This document shows positions 8,213 to 15,330 of a DNA stretch of 64,000 nucleotides, piece by piece. The position numbers were made by a program, and so were the translations under genes. This DNA is from Planctomycetota bacterium. Its GTDB lineage: Bacteria; Planctomycetota; UBA1135; GCA-002686595. Under the pieces are notes generated by a model that made no database searches, was not told the DNA's origin, and saw nothing but the letters and a program-made list of their open reading frames with translations. The stretch is from contig JADYYP010000075.1 of the NCBI GenBank assembly GCA_020853575.1, positions 1 to 64,000 on the forward strand, written 5' to 3'. The stretch's first letter is position 1. Each line of letters begins with the position of its first letter.

Positions 8213-9627
8213 GGGTCTATCGAGACACGGTTCTGAACCGCAGCACGGGCCAGCGCCAGCGAGCTCGAAAGCTGACGATCGAGTTTCACTACCGCGGGCG
8301 GCGCAAGCTCGCTGGGTTCGCGGACAAGACGGCGTCCGAACAGTTCGGCCGGAAGCTCCAACGCCTTGCAGACCTGCGAGACGCCGGCGAGCCGCCGACT
8401 CCCGAACTCATGGAGTGGATTGCGCACATGCCGAGGCGGATGCGGGAGTACGTCGACGGTATCGGGCTGCTGGATAGCAAGCGACTCTCCGCAGCGCGGC
8501 CGCTGCTGCGCGAGGGCGAAGACGACAAAGCGGAGCCCGCGCTGCTCGACGAGTTCAAGGCGTCACTGCTCGCGCGCGACGGCACCGAACGGCACGTGGA
8601 ACAGACGGTGAACCGCATCCAGCGAGTGTTCGACGGCTGCGGCTTCCGCTTCTGGCACGACATCGACGCACTGGCGGTCGAGCGTTACCTGCGCGAGCGG
8701 CGCGACGGGACGAAGGACGCGCCGGGCATCTGCGCCAAGACGTCCAACTACTTGCTCCAGTCGGCGCGGCAGTTCTGCGGCTGGATGGTGCGCAACGGCC
8801 GCGCGAGCGAGGACCCGCTGCGCGTGCTGCGCCCGATCAACGCGCGCACGGACGTGCGCATCGTGCGGCGCGCGCTCTCGGCCGAGGAGCTGCGCAAGCT
8901 CATCAAGGCTGCGGCCGAGGGCCCGTCGCTGGAGTGCCTGCCGGGGCCGCTGCGAGCGATGCTCTACCGGCTCGCGGCTGAAACGGGGCTGCGGCGCGCC
9001 GAGTTCATGTCGCTGCGACGGTCGAGCTTCGACTTCGAGGCCGACCCGCCGACGGTCAAGCTGCAAGCTGCGTACAGCAAGCGCCGCCGCGAGGACGTGT
9101 TCGCGTTGCGGCCCGACACGGCGCGTGCGTTCAAGTACCTGCTCGCGCGTTGCACGCCAGCCGCGCTCGCCTTCCCCGTCCCAAAGAACTGGGACGCGGC
9201 CGGCATGATCCGGGCCGATGCAATGGCGGCCGGCATCCTGGCCACGAACGAGAACGGCCGGGGCTTGGAGCACGACCGAGTGCTGGACTTTCACGCCCTG
9301 CGGCACTCGTTCATCACCATCGCCATGAATGCTGGAATCCCTCCGAAGGTCGTGCAGAAGCTCGCGCGGCACTCGACGATCACGCTCACGTTCGATCGCT
9401 ACACGCACCTGCGCGCCGACGACGAACTGCGCGCGCTCGAAGCGCTGCCGGATCTGTCGACGCCTCCCGCGGCGAGCGCACTGCCGGCGACGGGAACCGA
9501 CGGACTCCCCGCCGGCGAGCCGCTGCGGAGCCCAGCTTGCTCGGGCTCCAGCTCGGACACCGACCCGTCCGGAGCTGGCCGCTCTCGTCCGCGTGAGGCC
9601 GCTTCTCCGGCCCAAGAACCGCGAAAC
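8209..9627 (+). CDS. Tyrosine integrase (no stop before tRNA-Cys)
   Basis: A phage-type tyrosine recombinase: a helical SAM-like core-binding domain at about 110-210, then the catalytic domain. Catalytic residues visible are R262 (ETGLRRAEF), K291, H362 and R365 (FHALRHSF), H388 (LARHST) and the nucleophile Y398 (FDRYTHL). After about residue 420 the protein is Pro/Ser/Ala-rich linker. There is no stop codon before the tRNA: the frame continues through it as MEAAPGLEPGITD and does not end until 11017-11019, antisense to two chromosomal genes. I end the feature at the tRNA border because the rest is not integrase. In an excised circle the frame would run into the element's other end, so the true C-terminus may be set there. 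Confidence 0.85.
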
Positions 9628-9628
9628 A

Positions 9629-9702
9629 TGGAGGCGGCACCCGGACTTGAACCGGGGATAACGGATTTGCAATCCGTCGCCTTACCACTTGGCTATGCCG
9701 CC
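9629..9702 (-). tRNA. tRNA-Cys (anticodon GCA), CCA encoded
   Basis: Read on the minus strand, bases 9702 to 9629 fold as a standard 74-nt tRNA: acceptor GGCGGCA pairs with TGCCGCC, the anticodon stem ACGGA/TCCGT encloses TTGCAAA with anticodon GCA, the T-loop is TTCAAGT and the discriminator is T followed by a genomic CCA. The integrase gene abuts its 3' end, so this is the likely attachment site. The tRNA-Leu at 12479 lacks an encoded CCA, so this 3' end, including CCA, may have been supplied by the element. Confidence 0.95.
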
Positions 9703-9744
9703 GAGGCTCGCGCGGGCCGCTTCATCGGACCGCGAAGGGCGCAG

Positions 9745-9773
9745 AGGATAGCCCGCGTGGGCGCGGCGGTCCA
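9745..9773 (-). promoter_or_regulatory. Candidate sigma70-type promoter of tRNA-Cys
   Basis: On the minus strand TGGACC (9773-9768) is followed after 17 bases by TATCCT (9750-9745), about 42 bases before the tRNA 5' end. The same -10 hexamer precedes rpmE and the TPR-alpha-CTD gene in this window. Confidence 0.45.
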
Positions 9774-9843
9774 TCCCGCAGGCGCGGGTGCGAAGCGCTT
9801 TCCTCCGGTCGCGCTCGAGGGCCGCGGCGCTCCCGGACACGCG

Positions 9844-10908
9844 TCAACGCTGCGGCGCGCGATAGGCACTGCCGAGCTCGAAGAAGCGGCGCAACTCGGA
9901 CAGCGGACCGGCCAGGGATTCGAGCACGCGCAGCTGATCCGCGCGGGGCACCTCGAAGTCGGTGATGCGCTCCCACGAGCCCCCGCCGATGTCGCGGCGC
10001 GAGTCGCGATCCCAGATGCCGTGCAGCTCGCGCAAGATGGCCGTCAAGGCGCCAGGGTGGTGGCGCGTCAAGAACTCGAGCGTACCCCAAGCCTGGCGCG
10101 CCGCGCGCGCGTCCCAAATCCCGCGGCGCAGCGCTGCCACCTCGTCGATCGAAAACGTCGCCGCGGGGTCGCTCCAGTCGTCGCGCAGCAGCTTGTCCCA
10201 GCCGCCGTGTTCCCCGATGCCCACGAAGCCCCCGCGATACGGGAAGCAGTAGACGCTCTTGCAGCGCGCGATCTCGACGTGCCAGGCCCAACCCTCGAGC
10301 AGCCAGTAGGGCTGCCGTCCGAAGCGCCGCAGGAGTGCCAGTTCGGCCGTGCGGTGCACGAACTCGTTGTCGGGGTCCCACTCCTTCTGGTCGCGTGCTC
10401 CGAGCGTCACCGAGCCCACCAGCGGCAGCTCGAGCGCGAACCCCGGCATGTCCTTGGCGCTGCTGGCCCACGCAGCGAGGTAGGGCGTCTGCTCCGCGAG
10501 TCGCGCCACCAAGCTCCGCGCGTCGACCTCGGTCTTGAGCACGAACATCACCAGCGGCTCCGATTCCGTGGCGGCGCTGTCGGCGGCCTCGCGCTCGAGC
10601 AGCTCGAACACGCCGTCGAAGTGCTTGAGCCAGGTCGAGGCCGAGGCATTTTTGTGCACGACCACCAGCGCGCGTCCGCGCTCGTCCAATTCGAGCTTGT
10701 AGCCGTGCTCGCGCGCCCAGGGAGCGTACTTGCGCACGGTCTCGCACGCCGCAGCCGGAAACTCCGCCGGCGCCGCATCGACATCGATGCGCTTGGCCTT
10801 CCAACCGACGACACTCTCCCCTTCAGCCCACTCGCCGGCGAGCCGCGCGAGCGCCACGTTCGCCAGGAGCACCGCGACACTGGCGCACCACCACCATCGG
10901 ATTCCCAT
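9844..10908 (-). CDS. Secreted hypothetical protein, degenerate peptidase-MA-like
   Basis: A 354-residue protein with an N-terminal signal or membrane anchor (WWWCASVAVLLANVALA). Around residues 190-235 the sequence EFVHRTAELALLRRFGRQPY WLLEGWAWHVE has the layout of gluzincin/DUF1570-type peptidases, in which HEXXH is followed by a (Y/P)xWLxEGxAxY segment. Here HEXXH is replaced by HRTAE, so zinc-dependent catalysis is unlikely. The stop of the neighbouring gene at 10910 lies 1 base upstream, and that neighbour has a similar layout, so the two may be diverged paralogues in one operon. Function unknown; likely acts in the envelope or periplasm. Confidence 0.65.
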   Translation of the reverse strand: MGIRWWWCASVAVLLANVALARLAGEWAEGESVVGWKAKRIDVDAAPAEFPAAACETVRKYAPWAREHGYKLELDERGRALVVVHKNASASTWLKHFDGVFELLEREAADSAATESEPLVMFVLKTEVDARSLVARLAEQTPYLAAWASSAKDMPGFALELPLVGSVTLGARDQKEWDPDNEFVHRTAELALLRRFGRQPYWLLEGWAWHVEIARCKSVYCFPYRGGFVGIGEHGGWDKLLRDDWSDPAATFSIDEVAALRRGIWDARAARQAWGTLEFLTRHHPGALTAILRELHGIWDRDSRRDIGGGSWERITDFEVPRADQLRVLESLAGPLSELRRFFELGSAYRAPQR

Positions 10909-10909
10909 G

Positions 10910-12340
10910 CTATTTGCGCTCGCTCATCCAGCGCACGAAGCGCTGGTCGAGCTTGTCCATGTCGACGTCCAACGCCGCGGCCAAGGCCTTGGCCGAACCC
11001 TCCGCCGCGATGCGTTTGAACACGCCGTTGAGTGCCTCTGGACGGCCTTCGATCAAGTACGCGGCGAAGGCGTTGGCGGTCAGGATCTCGTCGACACCGA
11101 ACTGATCGATGCGCCGCTCGCACAGCGCCGCGATCTTCGGCGACTTGTTGCGCTTCGCGCGCTGGAAGCACTCGTTCATCCAGTTGACGTCGGTCATCAT
11201 CAACTTCCCGAGCAGCTCCTTGCTCTCGGAGTCACCTGTCGACGGCCCCGTCGAGTACCAGGTGTAGCGCGTGCCCACCAACTCGCGCGTCAGGTACAGC
11301 CCGACGCCTTCCCAGGCCCAGGCGCACTTCTGGTGGTCGTAGCCGAAGTTGAGCAGCGTCAGCAGCCCGAGAACGTGGCGCACCGCGCCGTCCAAGCGTC
11401 GCGGCTCGTCCGCATCCCAGCGCGCGATGTGCACGTCGCCGGGCACTCCCGACCCAGCCCAGGTCTTCAGGCGCGTGCGTTCCTCGGCGCTCCATCCCGG
11501 CCAGCCGCCGATGAACGAGTCGCGCGCCACCGGAGTGGTCATCAGATAGACGGTGAAGTCCTTGGGCAGATCCTGTGATGCGCCGCTGATCTGCTTGAAC
11601 ACGTCGGCTGCCGCGGAGCACATCGTCGCGACCTTGCGCGCCTCCTCGATGCCGCCGCTGGACAGGACGCGCACGCGCGCGTTGCCGAGCAGCGCGGTCC
11701 AGGCGATGCCCAGATTCTGCTCGCCCGAGCGCGCCTCGATCGCGGCCGGCGCCGGGACGCCCGCAACGGCGGCCTTGATCATGTCCTTGAGCGCGTTGCG
11801 GCGTCCGACCGCGCTCTCGCTCTCGACCAGCACCCACTGCTCGCCACGCTTGACTTCGCCGACGAGCGCCCGACTGGCGACGTCCTCGCCATCGATCGCG
11901 ACCACATCCGCGTACAGTGCGTCGCGCGCCGCGGGAGTGAGCGTCGCCTTGTTGGCCTCGACCAGCGCCACGCAGCGCGAGCGGAACTCCGCGACCAGCT
12001 CGGCCCGGCGCTTGACCGCCTCCTTGAGCGACGAACCGTAGTTGCGCACCTCGGGTCGTTTCTCGGGCACCGCCCAGCTCCCGTCGCGCTGCAGAGTGTG
12101 CTTGAGCGCGCGGTGCGCGGTCTCGTTCGAGGGGTCGAAGCGCAGCAGCGCCTCGAAGGCGCGGTCGCGCTCGAGGTACAGCTTGACGCTGCCGCACCAC
12201 TCGGCGAACGCGGTCAGCTTGGGCAGGAGCTCCTGCTTGGCCGCCGCGTACTCGCTCTCGAGATCGAGCGGAGCGCGCGCCGAGCTCGGCGTCACGAACA
12301 GCGAGAGTGCGATCAAACACTGGATGAGCGTGCGGACCAT
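10910..12340 (-). CDS. Secreted hypothetical protein, second degenerate peptidase-like
   Basis: A 476-residue protein with a signal peptide (MVRTLIQCLIALSLFVTPSSA, cleavage near 21). The N-terminal half is helical and may contain a TPR-like segment (YLERDRAFEALLRFDPSNET). In the C-terminal half, AVRHVLGLLTLLNFGYDHQ then AWAWEGVGLYLTREL resembles the active-site region of peptidase-MA/DUF1570 proteins without the HEXXH motif. It is immediately upstream of the gene ending at 9844 and shares its layout, suggesting a two-gene operon of diverged paralogues. No catalytic function is predicted; a binding or structural role is possible. Confidence 0.65.
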   Translation of the reverse strand: MVRTLIQCLIALSLFVTPSSARAPLDLESEYAAAKQELLPKLTAFAEWCGSVKLYLERDRAFEALLRFDPSNETAHRALKHTLQRDGSWAVPEKRPEVRNYGSSLKEAVKRRAELVAEFRSRCVALVEANKATLTPAARDALYADVVAIDGEDVASRALVGEVKRGEQWVLVESESAVGRRNALKDMIKAAVAGVPAPAAIEARSGEQNLGIAWTALLGNARVRVLSSGGIEEARKVATMCSAAADVFKQISGASQDLPKDFTVYLMTTPVARDSFIGGWPGWSAEERTRLKTWAGSGVPGDVHIARWDADEPRRLDGAVRHVLGLLTLLNFGYDHQKCAWAWEGVGLYLTRELVGTRYTWYSTGPSTGDSESKELLGKLMMTDVNWMNECFQRAKRNKSPKIAALCERRIDQFGVDEILTANAFAAYLIEGRPEALNGVFKRIAAEGSAKALAAALDVDMDKLDQRFVRWMSERK

Positions 12341-12449
12341 GGAGCCTCCGAGAGCCGGCGAGAACCTACCGCTTGGGACGCGCGCGCTCTACGGCCGGCG
12401 CGGTCGAGCTCGCATTCGGAACACAATCCGCACGGACGCCGGCCGGCGC

Positions 12450-12455
12450 TAGACT
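12450..12455 (+). promoter_or_regulatory. TAGACT -10-like box before tRNA-Leu
   Basis: GC followed by TAGACT lies 23 bases before the tRNA 5' end, about where a -10 element would be expected. The identical hexamer, also preceded by GC, occurs at 12670-12675 and, on the minus strand, at 39422-39427. No good -35 hexamer is visible. Confidence 0.35.
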
Positions 12456-12478
12456 TCCCCGCACACCCCGAAGCGTTG

Positions 12479-12563
12479 GGGGAAGTGGCGGAATCGGCAG
12501 ACGCAGCGGACTTAAAATCCGCAGACCCAACAGGTCGTGAGGGTTCGAGTCCCTCCTTCCCCA
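12479..12563 (+). tRNA. tRNA-Leu (anticodon TAA)
   Basis: An 85-nt class II tRNA. Acceptor GGGGAAG (12479-12485) pairs with CTTCCCC (12556-12562), the discriminator is A12563, the anticodon loop is CTTAAAA with anticodon TAA, there is a long variable arm, and the T-arm is GAGGG-TTCGAGT-CCCTC. CCA is not encoded. Confidence 0.96.
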
Positions 12564-12669
12564 CCCCCGCAGCCCGCGAGGTCGCGCGAGTCCAGCGCAT
12601 GCGCCCTGAGGCGTCGTGGGAGGCACACACGAAGAGCTGCGAAACCTGCGCACGTTTCGGACTCGCCGC

Positions 12670-12675
12670 TAGACT
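12670..12675 (+). promoter_or_regulatory. TAGACT -10-like box just before TPR-AAA gene
   Basis: TAGACT ends 10 bases before the ATG at 12686. If it is a -10 element the transcript would start within a few bases of the start codon, that is, be nearly leaderless; no Shine-Dalgarno sequence is present between them. Confidence 0.35.
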
Positions 12676-12685
12676 CCTGCGCCGC

Positions 12686-14062
12686 ATGGCACAGACACCG
12701 CAGGAAGAGCAGATCCGCGCGCTGCGCGAGGCTCTCGCACTCAGCCCCGCCAACGCCCCCTTGCGCCGGCTCTTGGCTGACACGTTGCGCGGCTCGGGCC
12801 GCTTCGACGAAGCCGAGGTCGAGTACCGCGCCCTGATGCAGAACGCCCCCGGCGACCGCTCGCTCAAGCTCGCGCTCGCGCAGTGCTACTTCGCCTCCGG
12901 CAAGAACTCGCATGCAGCGGTGATCCTGGACAGCTTGAAGTTGCGCGGCGAGCTCGACGCCACGGCGCACCTCTTGGCAGCGCGCATCGCGCAGCGCGCC
13001 AACGATCTCACCAACGCACGCGCCAGCTACCGCGCGGCGCTCGATGCCGATGCGTCGCTGGCCGATCCGGACTTCGAGCGGCGCATCGCGTACGAGCGGG
13101 CTGCGGCCGGAGCGACCCACGACGACGAGGACGCCGACGAGGTCGAGGCACTCGCCAACGGCGAGGGCCACGGCGCGCCGCAAGAGCGCAGCTTCGCGAG
13201 CGAGCTCGAGCGTCCAACGCTCAAGTTCGCCGACGTCGGAGGCATGGACGCGGTCAAGCAGGAGATCGGCATCAAGATCATCCAACCCCTGCTGCACCCC
13301 GAGCTCTTCAAGTCCTACGGCAAGGCCATCGGCGGCGGCATCCTGATGTTCGGACCGCCGGGTTGTGGCAAGACGTTGCTGGCGCGCGCGACGGCCGGCG
13401 AATGCAACGCCACTTTTCTGTGCATCGGCATCCACGACGTGCTCGACATGTGGGTCGGCAACAGCGAGAAAAACGTGCACGCGCTGTTCGAGGAAGCGCG
13501 CCGTCGCAAGCCGTGCGTGCTGTTCTTCGACGAGGTCGACGCGCTGGCCGCGCGCCGCAGCGAAATGCACGCGGGCCACCAGCGCCAAGTGATCGCGCAG
13601 TTCCTGGCGGAGCTCGACGGCGTCCAGAAGTCCAACGAAGGTGTGCTCGTGCTCGGCGCGACCAACGCGCCCTGGCACCTCGACCCGGCCTTCCGTCGCC
13701 CCGGACGCTTCGACCGCATCCTGTTCGTGCCCCCGCCCGACGCCGGCGCACGCGCCACGATCCTGCGCGGACTGCTGGCGGGCAAGCCGCAGGAGCGCGT
13801 CGACTGCGACAAGCTCGCGGCCAAGACCAAGGACTATTCGGGCGCGGACCTCAAGGCGCTGGTCGACAGTGCGGTCGAGGACAAGCTGCGCGAGGCGCTG
13901 AAGCGCGGCGCCCCCGAGCCGCTGCGCGATGCCGATCTCTTGGCCGCGCTGAAAAAGGTCAAGCCCTCGACGCGCGAGTGGTTCTCGAGCGCGCGCAACC
14001 ACGCCCACTTCGCCAATCAGGGCGGGGTGTACGACGACGTCTTGCGCTATCTCGACTCGTGA
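12686..14062 (+). CDS. TPR-AAA ATPase
   Basis: A 458-residue protein. Residues ~1-125 contain TPR-like helices (ANAPLRRLLADTLRGSGRFD, SLKLALAQCYFASGKNSHAA); an acidic linker (HDDEDADEVEAL) leads to one CDC48/spastin-type AAA domain with Walker A GPPGCGKT (223-230), Walker B VLFFDEVDAL, sensor GATNAP and arginine finger region RRPGRFDR. Such single-domain AAA proteins remodel or unfold protein partners, and the TPRs probably recruit them. An open frame runs upstream through tRNA-Leu but is not coding. The stop overlaps the start of the TPR membrane protein (TGATG at 14060-14064), suggesting the two work together, perhaps at the membrane. The substrate is unknown. Confidence 0.85.
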   Translation: MAQTPQEEQIRALREALALSPANAPLRRLLADTLRGSGRFDEAEVEYRALMQNAPGDRSLKLALAQCYFASGKNSHAAVILDSLKLRGELDATAHLLAARIAQRANDLTNARASYRAALDADASLADPDFERRIAYERAAAGATHDDEDADEVEALANGEGHGAPQERSFASELERPTLKFADVGGMDAVKQEIGIKIIQPLLHPELFKSYGKAIGGGILMFGPPGCGKTLLARATAGECNATFLCIGIHDVLDMWVGNSEKNVHALFEEARRRKPCVLFFDEVDALAARRSEMHAGHQRQVIAQFLAELDGVQKSNEGVLVLGATNAPWHLDPAFRRPGRFDRILFVPPPDAGARATILRGLLAGKPQERVDCDKLAAKTKDYSGADLKALVDSAVEDKLREALKRGAPEPLRDADLLAALKKVKPSTREWFSSARNHAHFANQGGVYDDVLRYLDS

Positions 14063-15330
14063 TGAGTGCGCGCATGCAGCGTGGCGTGCTGCTGTTCCAG
14101 CAGCAGCGTTGGGAGCTCGCGGCCGAGCAGTTCCGCGCAGCCCTGGCCGAAGACAGCGAGAACGCGTTGGCCCACGCCTTCCTGGCGCTGTGCCTCAGCG
14201 AGCGCGGCGATCACGACTCCGCGCGACGGGCCAGCGAAGCGGCACTGGGACTCGAGCCCGAGGTCGCCTTCGTGCACTACGCGCGCTCGCGCTGTCAGGC
14301 CGAGTGCGGAGAGCTCGGCCCTGCCTTGGAGTCGATCGACGAAGCCATCCGGCTCGATCCCGACGACGCCGATTACGCCGCGCGCCGCGCGTCGCTGCTG
14401 CTGCGCCTCGAGCGGCCGCGGGAGGCCTTGGAGGAGGCGGAGCGCGCGCTGGCGAGCGATGCGACGCACGTCAACGCGCTCAACATGCGCTCGATCGCGC
14501 TGGTCGCGCTGGGCCGCCAGAAGGACGCTGGCCTGGGGTTGCGCGCGGCGCTCGAGTCCGATCCGGACAACGCAGTGACCCACGCCAACCTGGGCTGGAC
14601 TCACCTGCACTCCAATCGGCCGCGGGAAGCGCGCGCGGCGTTCCGCGAGGCCTTGCGGCTGGACCCGGAGCAGGAATGGGCGCGCGAGGGGCTGCTCGAG
14701 GCACTGCGCGCGAAGAACGTGCTCTACCGCGTCGTGCTGGCCTACTTCCTGGCGCTGCAGCGGCTCGCTCCCAAGCTGCGCTGGGTCGTCGTGGTGGGCA
14801 TCCTGGTCATCGGACGGGTGCTGCGCGTCGTGGCCAAGGAAGTCCCCGCGGCCGAGGCCTTCATCCTGCCGCTCAGCTTGGCGCTCTCGTTCTTCGTGTG
14901 GATGACCTGGCTCGCCGCGCCGCTGTCGGACGCGCTGCTGCTCTTCTCACGCGACGGTCGCATGGTGCTGAGTCGTCCGCAGAAACTGCGTTCGCTGTTG
15001 CTGGTCGGAGTGATCGGCTTGGCGCTGGTCCTCGCAGCCTGCGCGGTGCAGTGGAGTGTCGACGGCCTGCTCTTCACCGCCGCGGGCGTGTTCCTCCTGA
15101 GCTTGCCCTTGGTCGCGACCTTTGGGCGCCGTCCCGGATGGCCGCTGGTGTCGTTCCTGGTGGTCACGCTCATGGCAGCGCTCGGCGTGCTCACGTTCGG
15201 GCTCTTGGCGCTGCTCTCCGAGGATCCGCAGCAGGCGCAGGGATTGGGCATCCTCGCCATGGGGTGTGGATTGCTCGCGGCCGCCGCCACCAGCATCGGA
15301 TCTTGGTTCGTGCCCAGTCGCGAGAGCTAG
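14062..15330 (+). CDS. TPR protein with multi-pass membrane C-terminus
   Basis: A 422-residue protein whose first ~225 residues are five or six tandem TPRs (for example ERGDHDSARRASEAALGLEP and NRPREARAAFREALRLDPEQ). The rest is hydrophobic with about six predicted membrane helices, beginning near LRWVVVVGILVIG and ending with GLLAAAATSIGSWFV. The TPR part would face the cytoplasm. Its start overlaps the AAA ATPase stop, so it may anchor that ATPase at the membrane. The stop overlaps the convergent RND gene stop (CTAG at 15327-15330). Specific function unknown. Confidence 0.8.
   Translation: MSARMQRGVLLFQQQRWELAAEQFRAALAEDSENALAHAFLALCLSERGDHDSARRASEAALGLEPEVAFVHYARSRCQAECGELGPALESIDEAIRLDPDDADYAARRASLLLRLERPREALEEAERALASDATHVNALNMRSIALVALGRQKDAGLGLRAALESDPDNAVTHANLGWTHLHSNRPREARAAFREALRLDPEQEWAREGLLEALRAKNVLYRVVLAYFLALQRLAPKLRWVVVVGILVIGRVLRVVAKEVPAAEAFILPLSLALSFFVWMTWLAAPLSDALLLFSRDGRMVLSRPQKLRSLLLVGVIGLALVLAACAVQWSVDGLLFTAAGVFLLSLPLVATFGRRPGWPLVSFLVVTLMAALGVLTFGLLALLSEDPQQAQGLGILAMGCGLLAAAATSIGSWFVPSRES

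Larger units (their letters stand above)
1..9632. mobile_element. Integrated element at tRNA-Cys (left end not seen)
   Basis: The stretch ends on the right with a tyrosine integrase gene that runs directly into the 3' end of a tRNA-Cys gene, the classic arrangement for site-specific integration. Inside it are small HTH proteins, a TOPRIM/DUF3987 primase-helicase and an XRE-like regulator, all in one direction with short overlaps. Base composition looks less GC-rich than the housekeeping genes to the right, judged by eye. I could not find a second copy of the tRNA 3' end at lower coordinates, so the left attachment site probably lies outside the window, and whether the restriction-like genes at 1-3328 belong to the same element is inferred. 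The set resembles P4-like or other phage satellites, but no packaging or conjugation gene is seen. Confidence 0.5.

Noticed and set aside
3329-9600. Second copy of the tRNA-Cys 3' end marking the left attachment site
   Set aside because: None was found by eye; the element's left end is probably outside the window.
9628-11019. Extension of the integrase frame beyond the tRNA as protein
   Set aside because: It is antisense to tRNA-Cys and two genes with clear coding character; the first part is the typical artefact translation of a tRNA (GLEPGITD).
12098-12685. Upstream extension of the AAA ATPase through tRNA-Leu
   Set aside because: The frame crosses a tRNA gene; the translated stretch is not protein-like, and the ATG at 12686 begins a normal domain.
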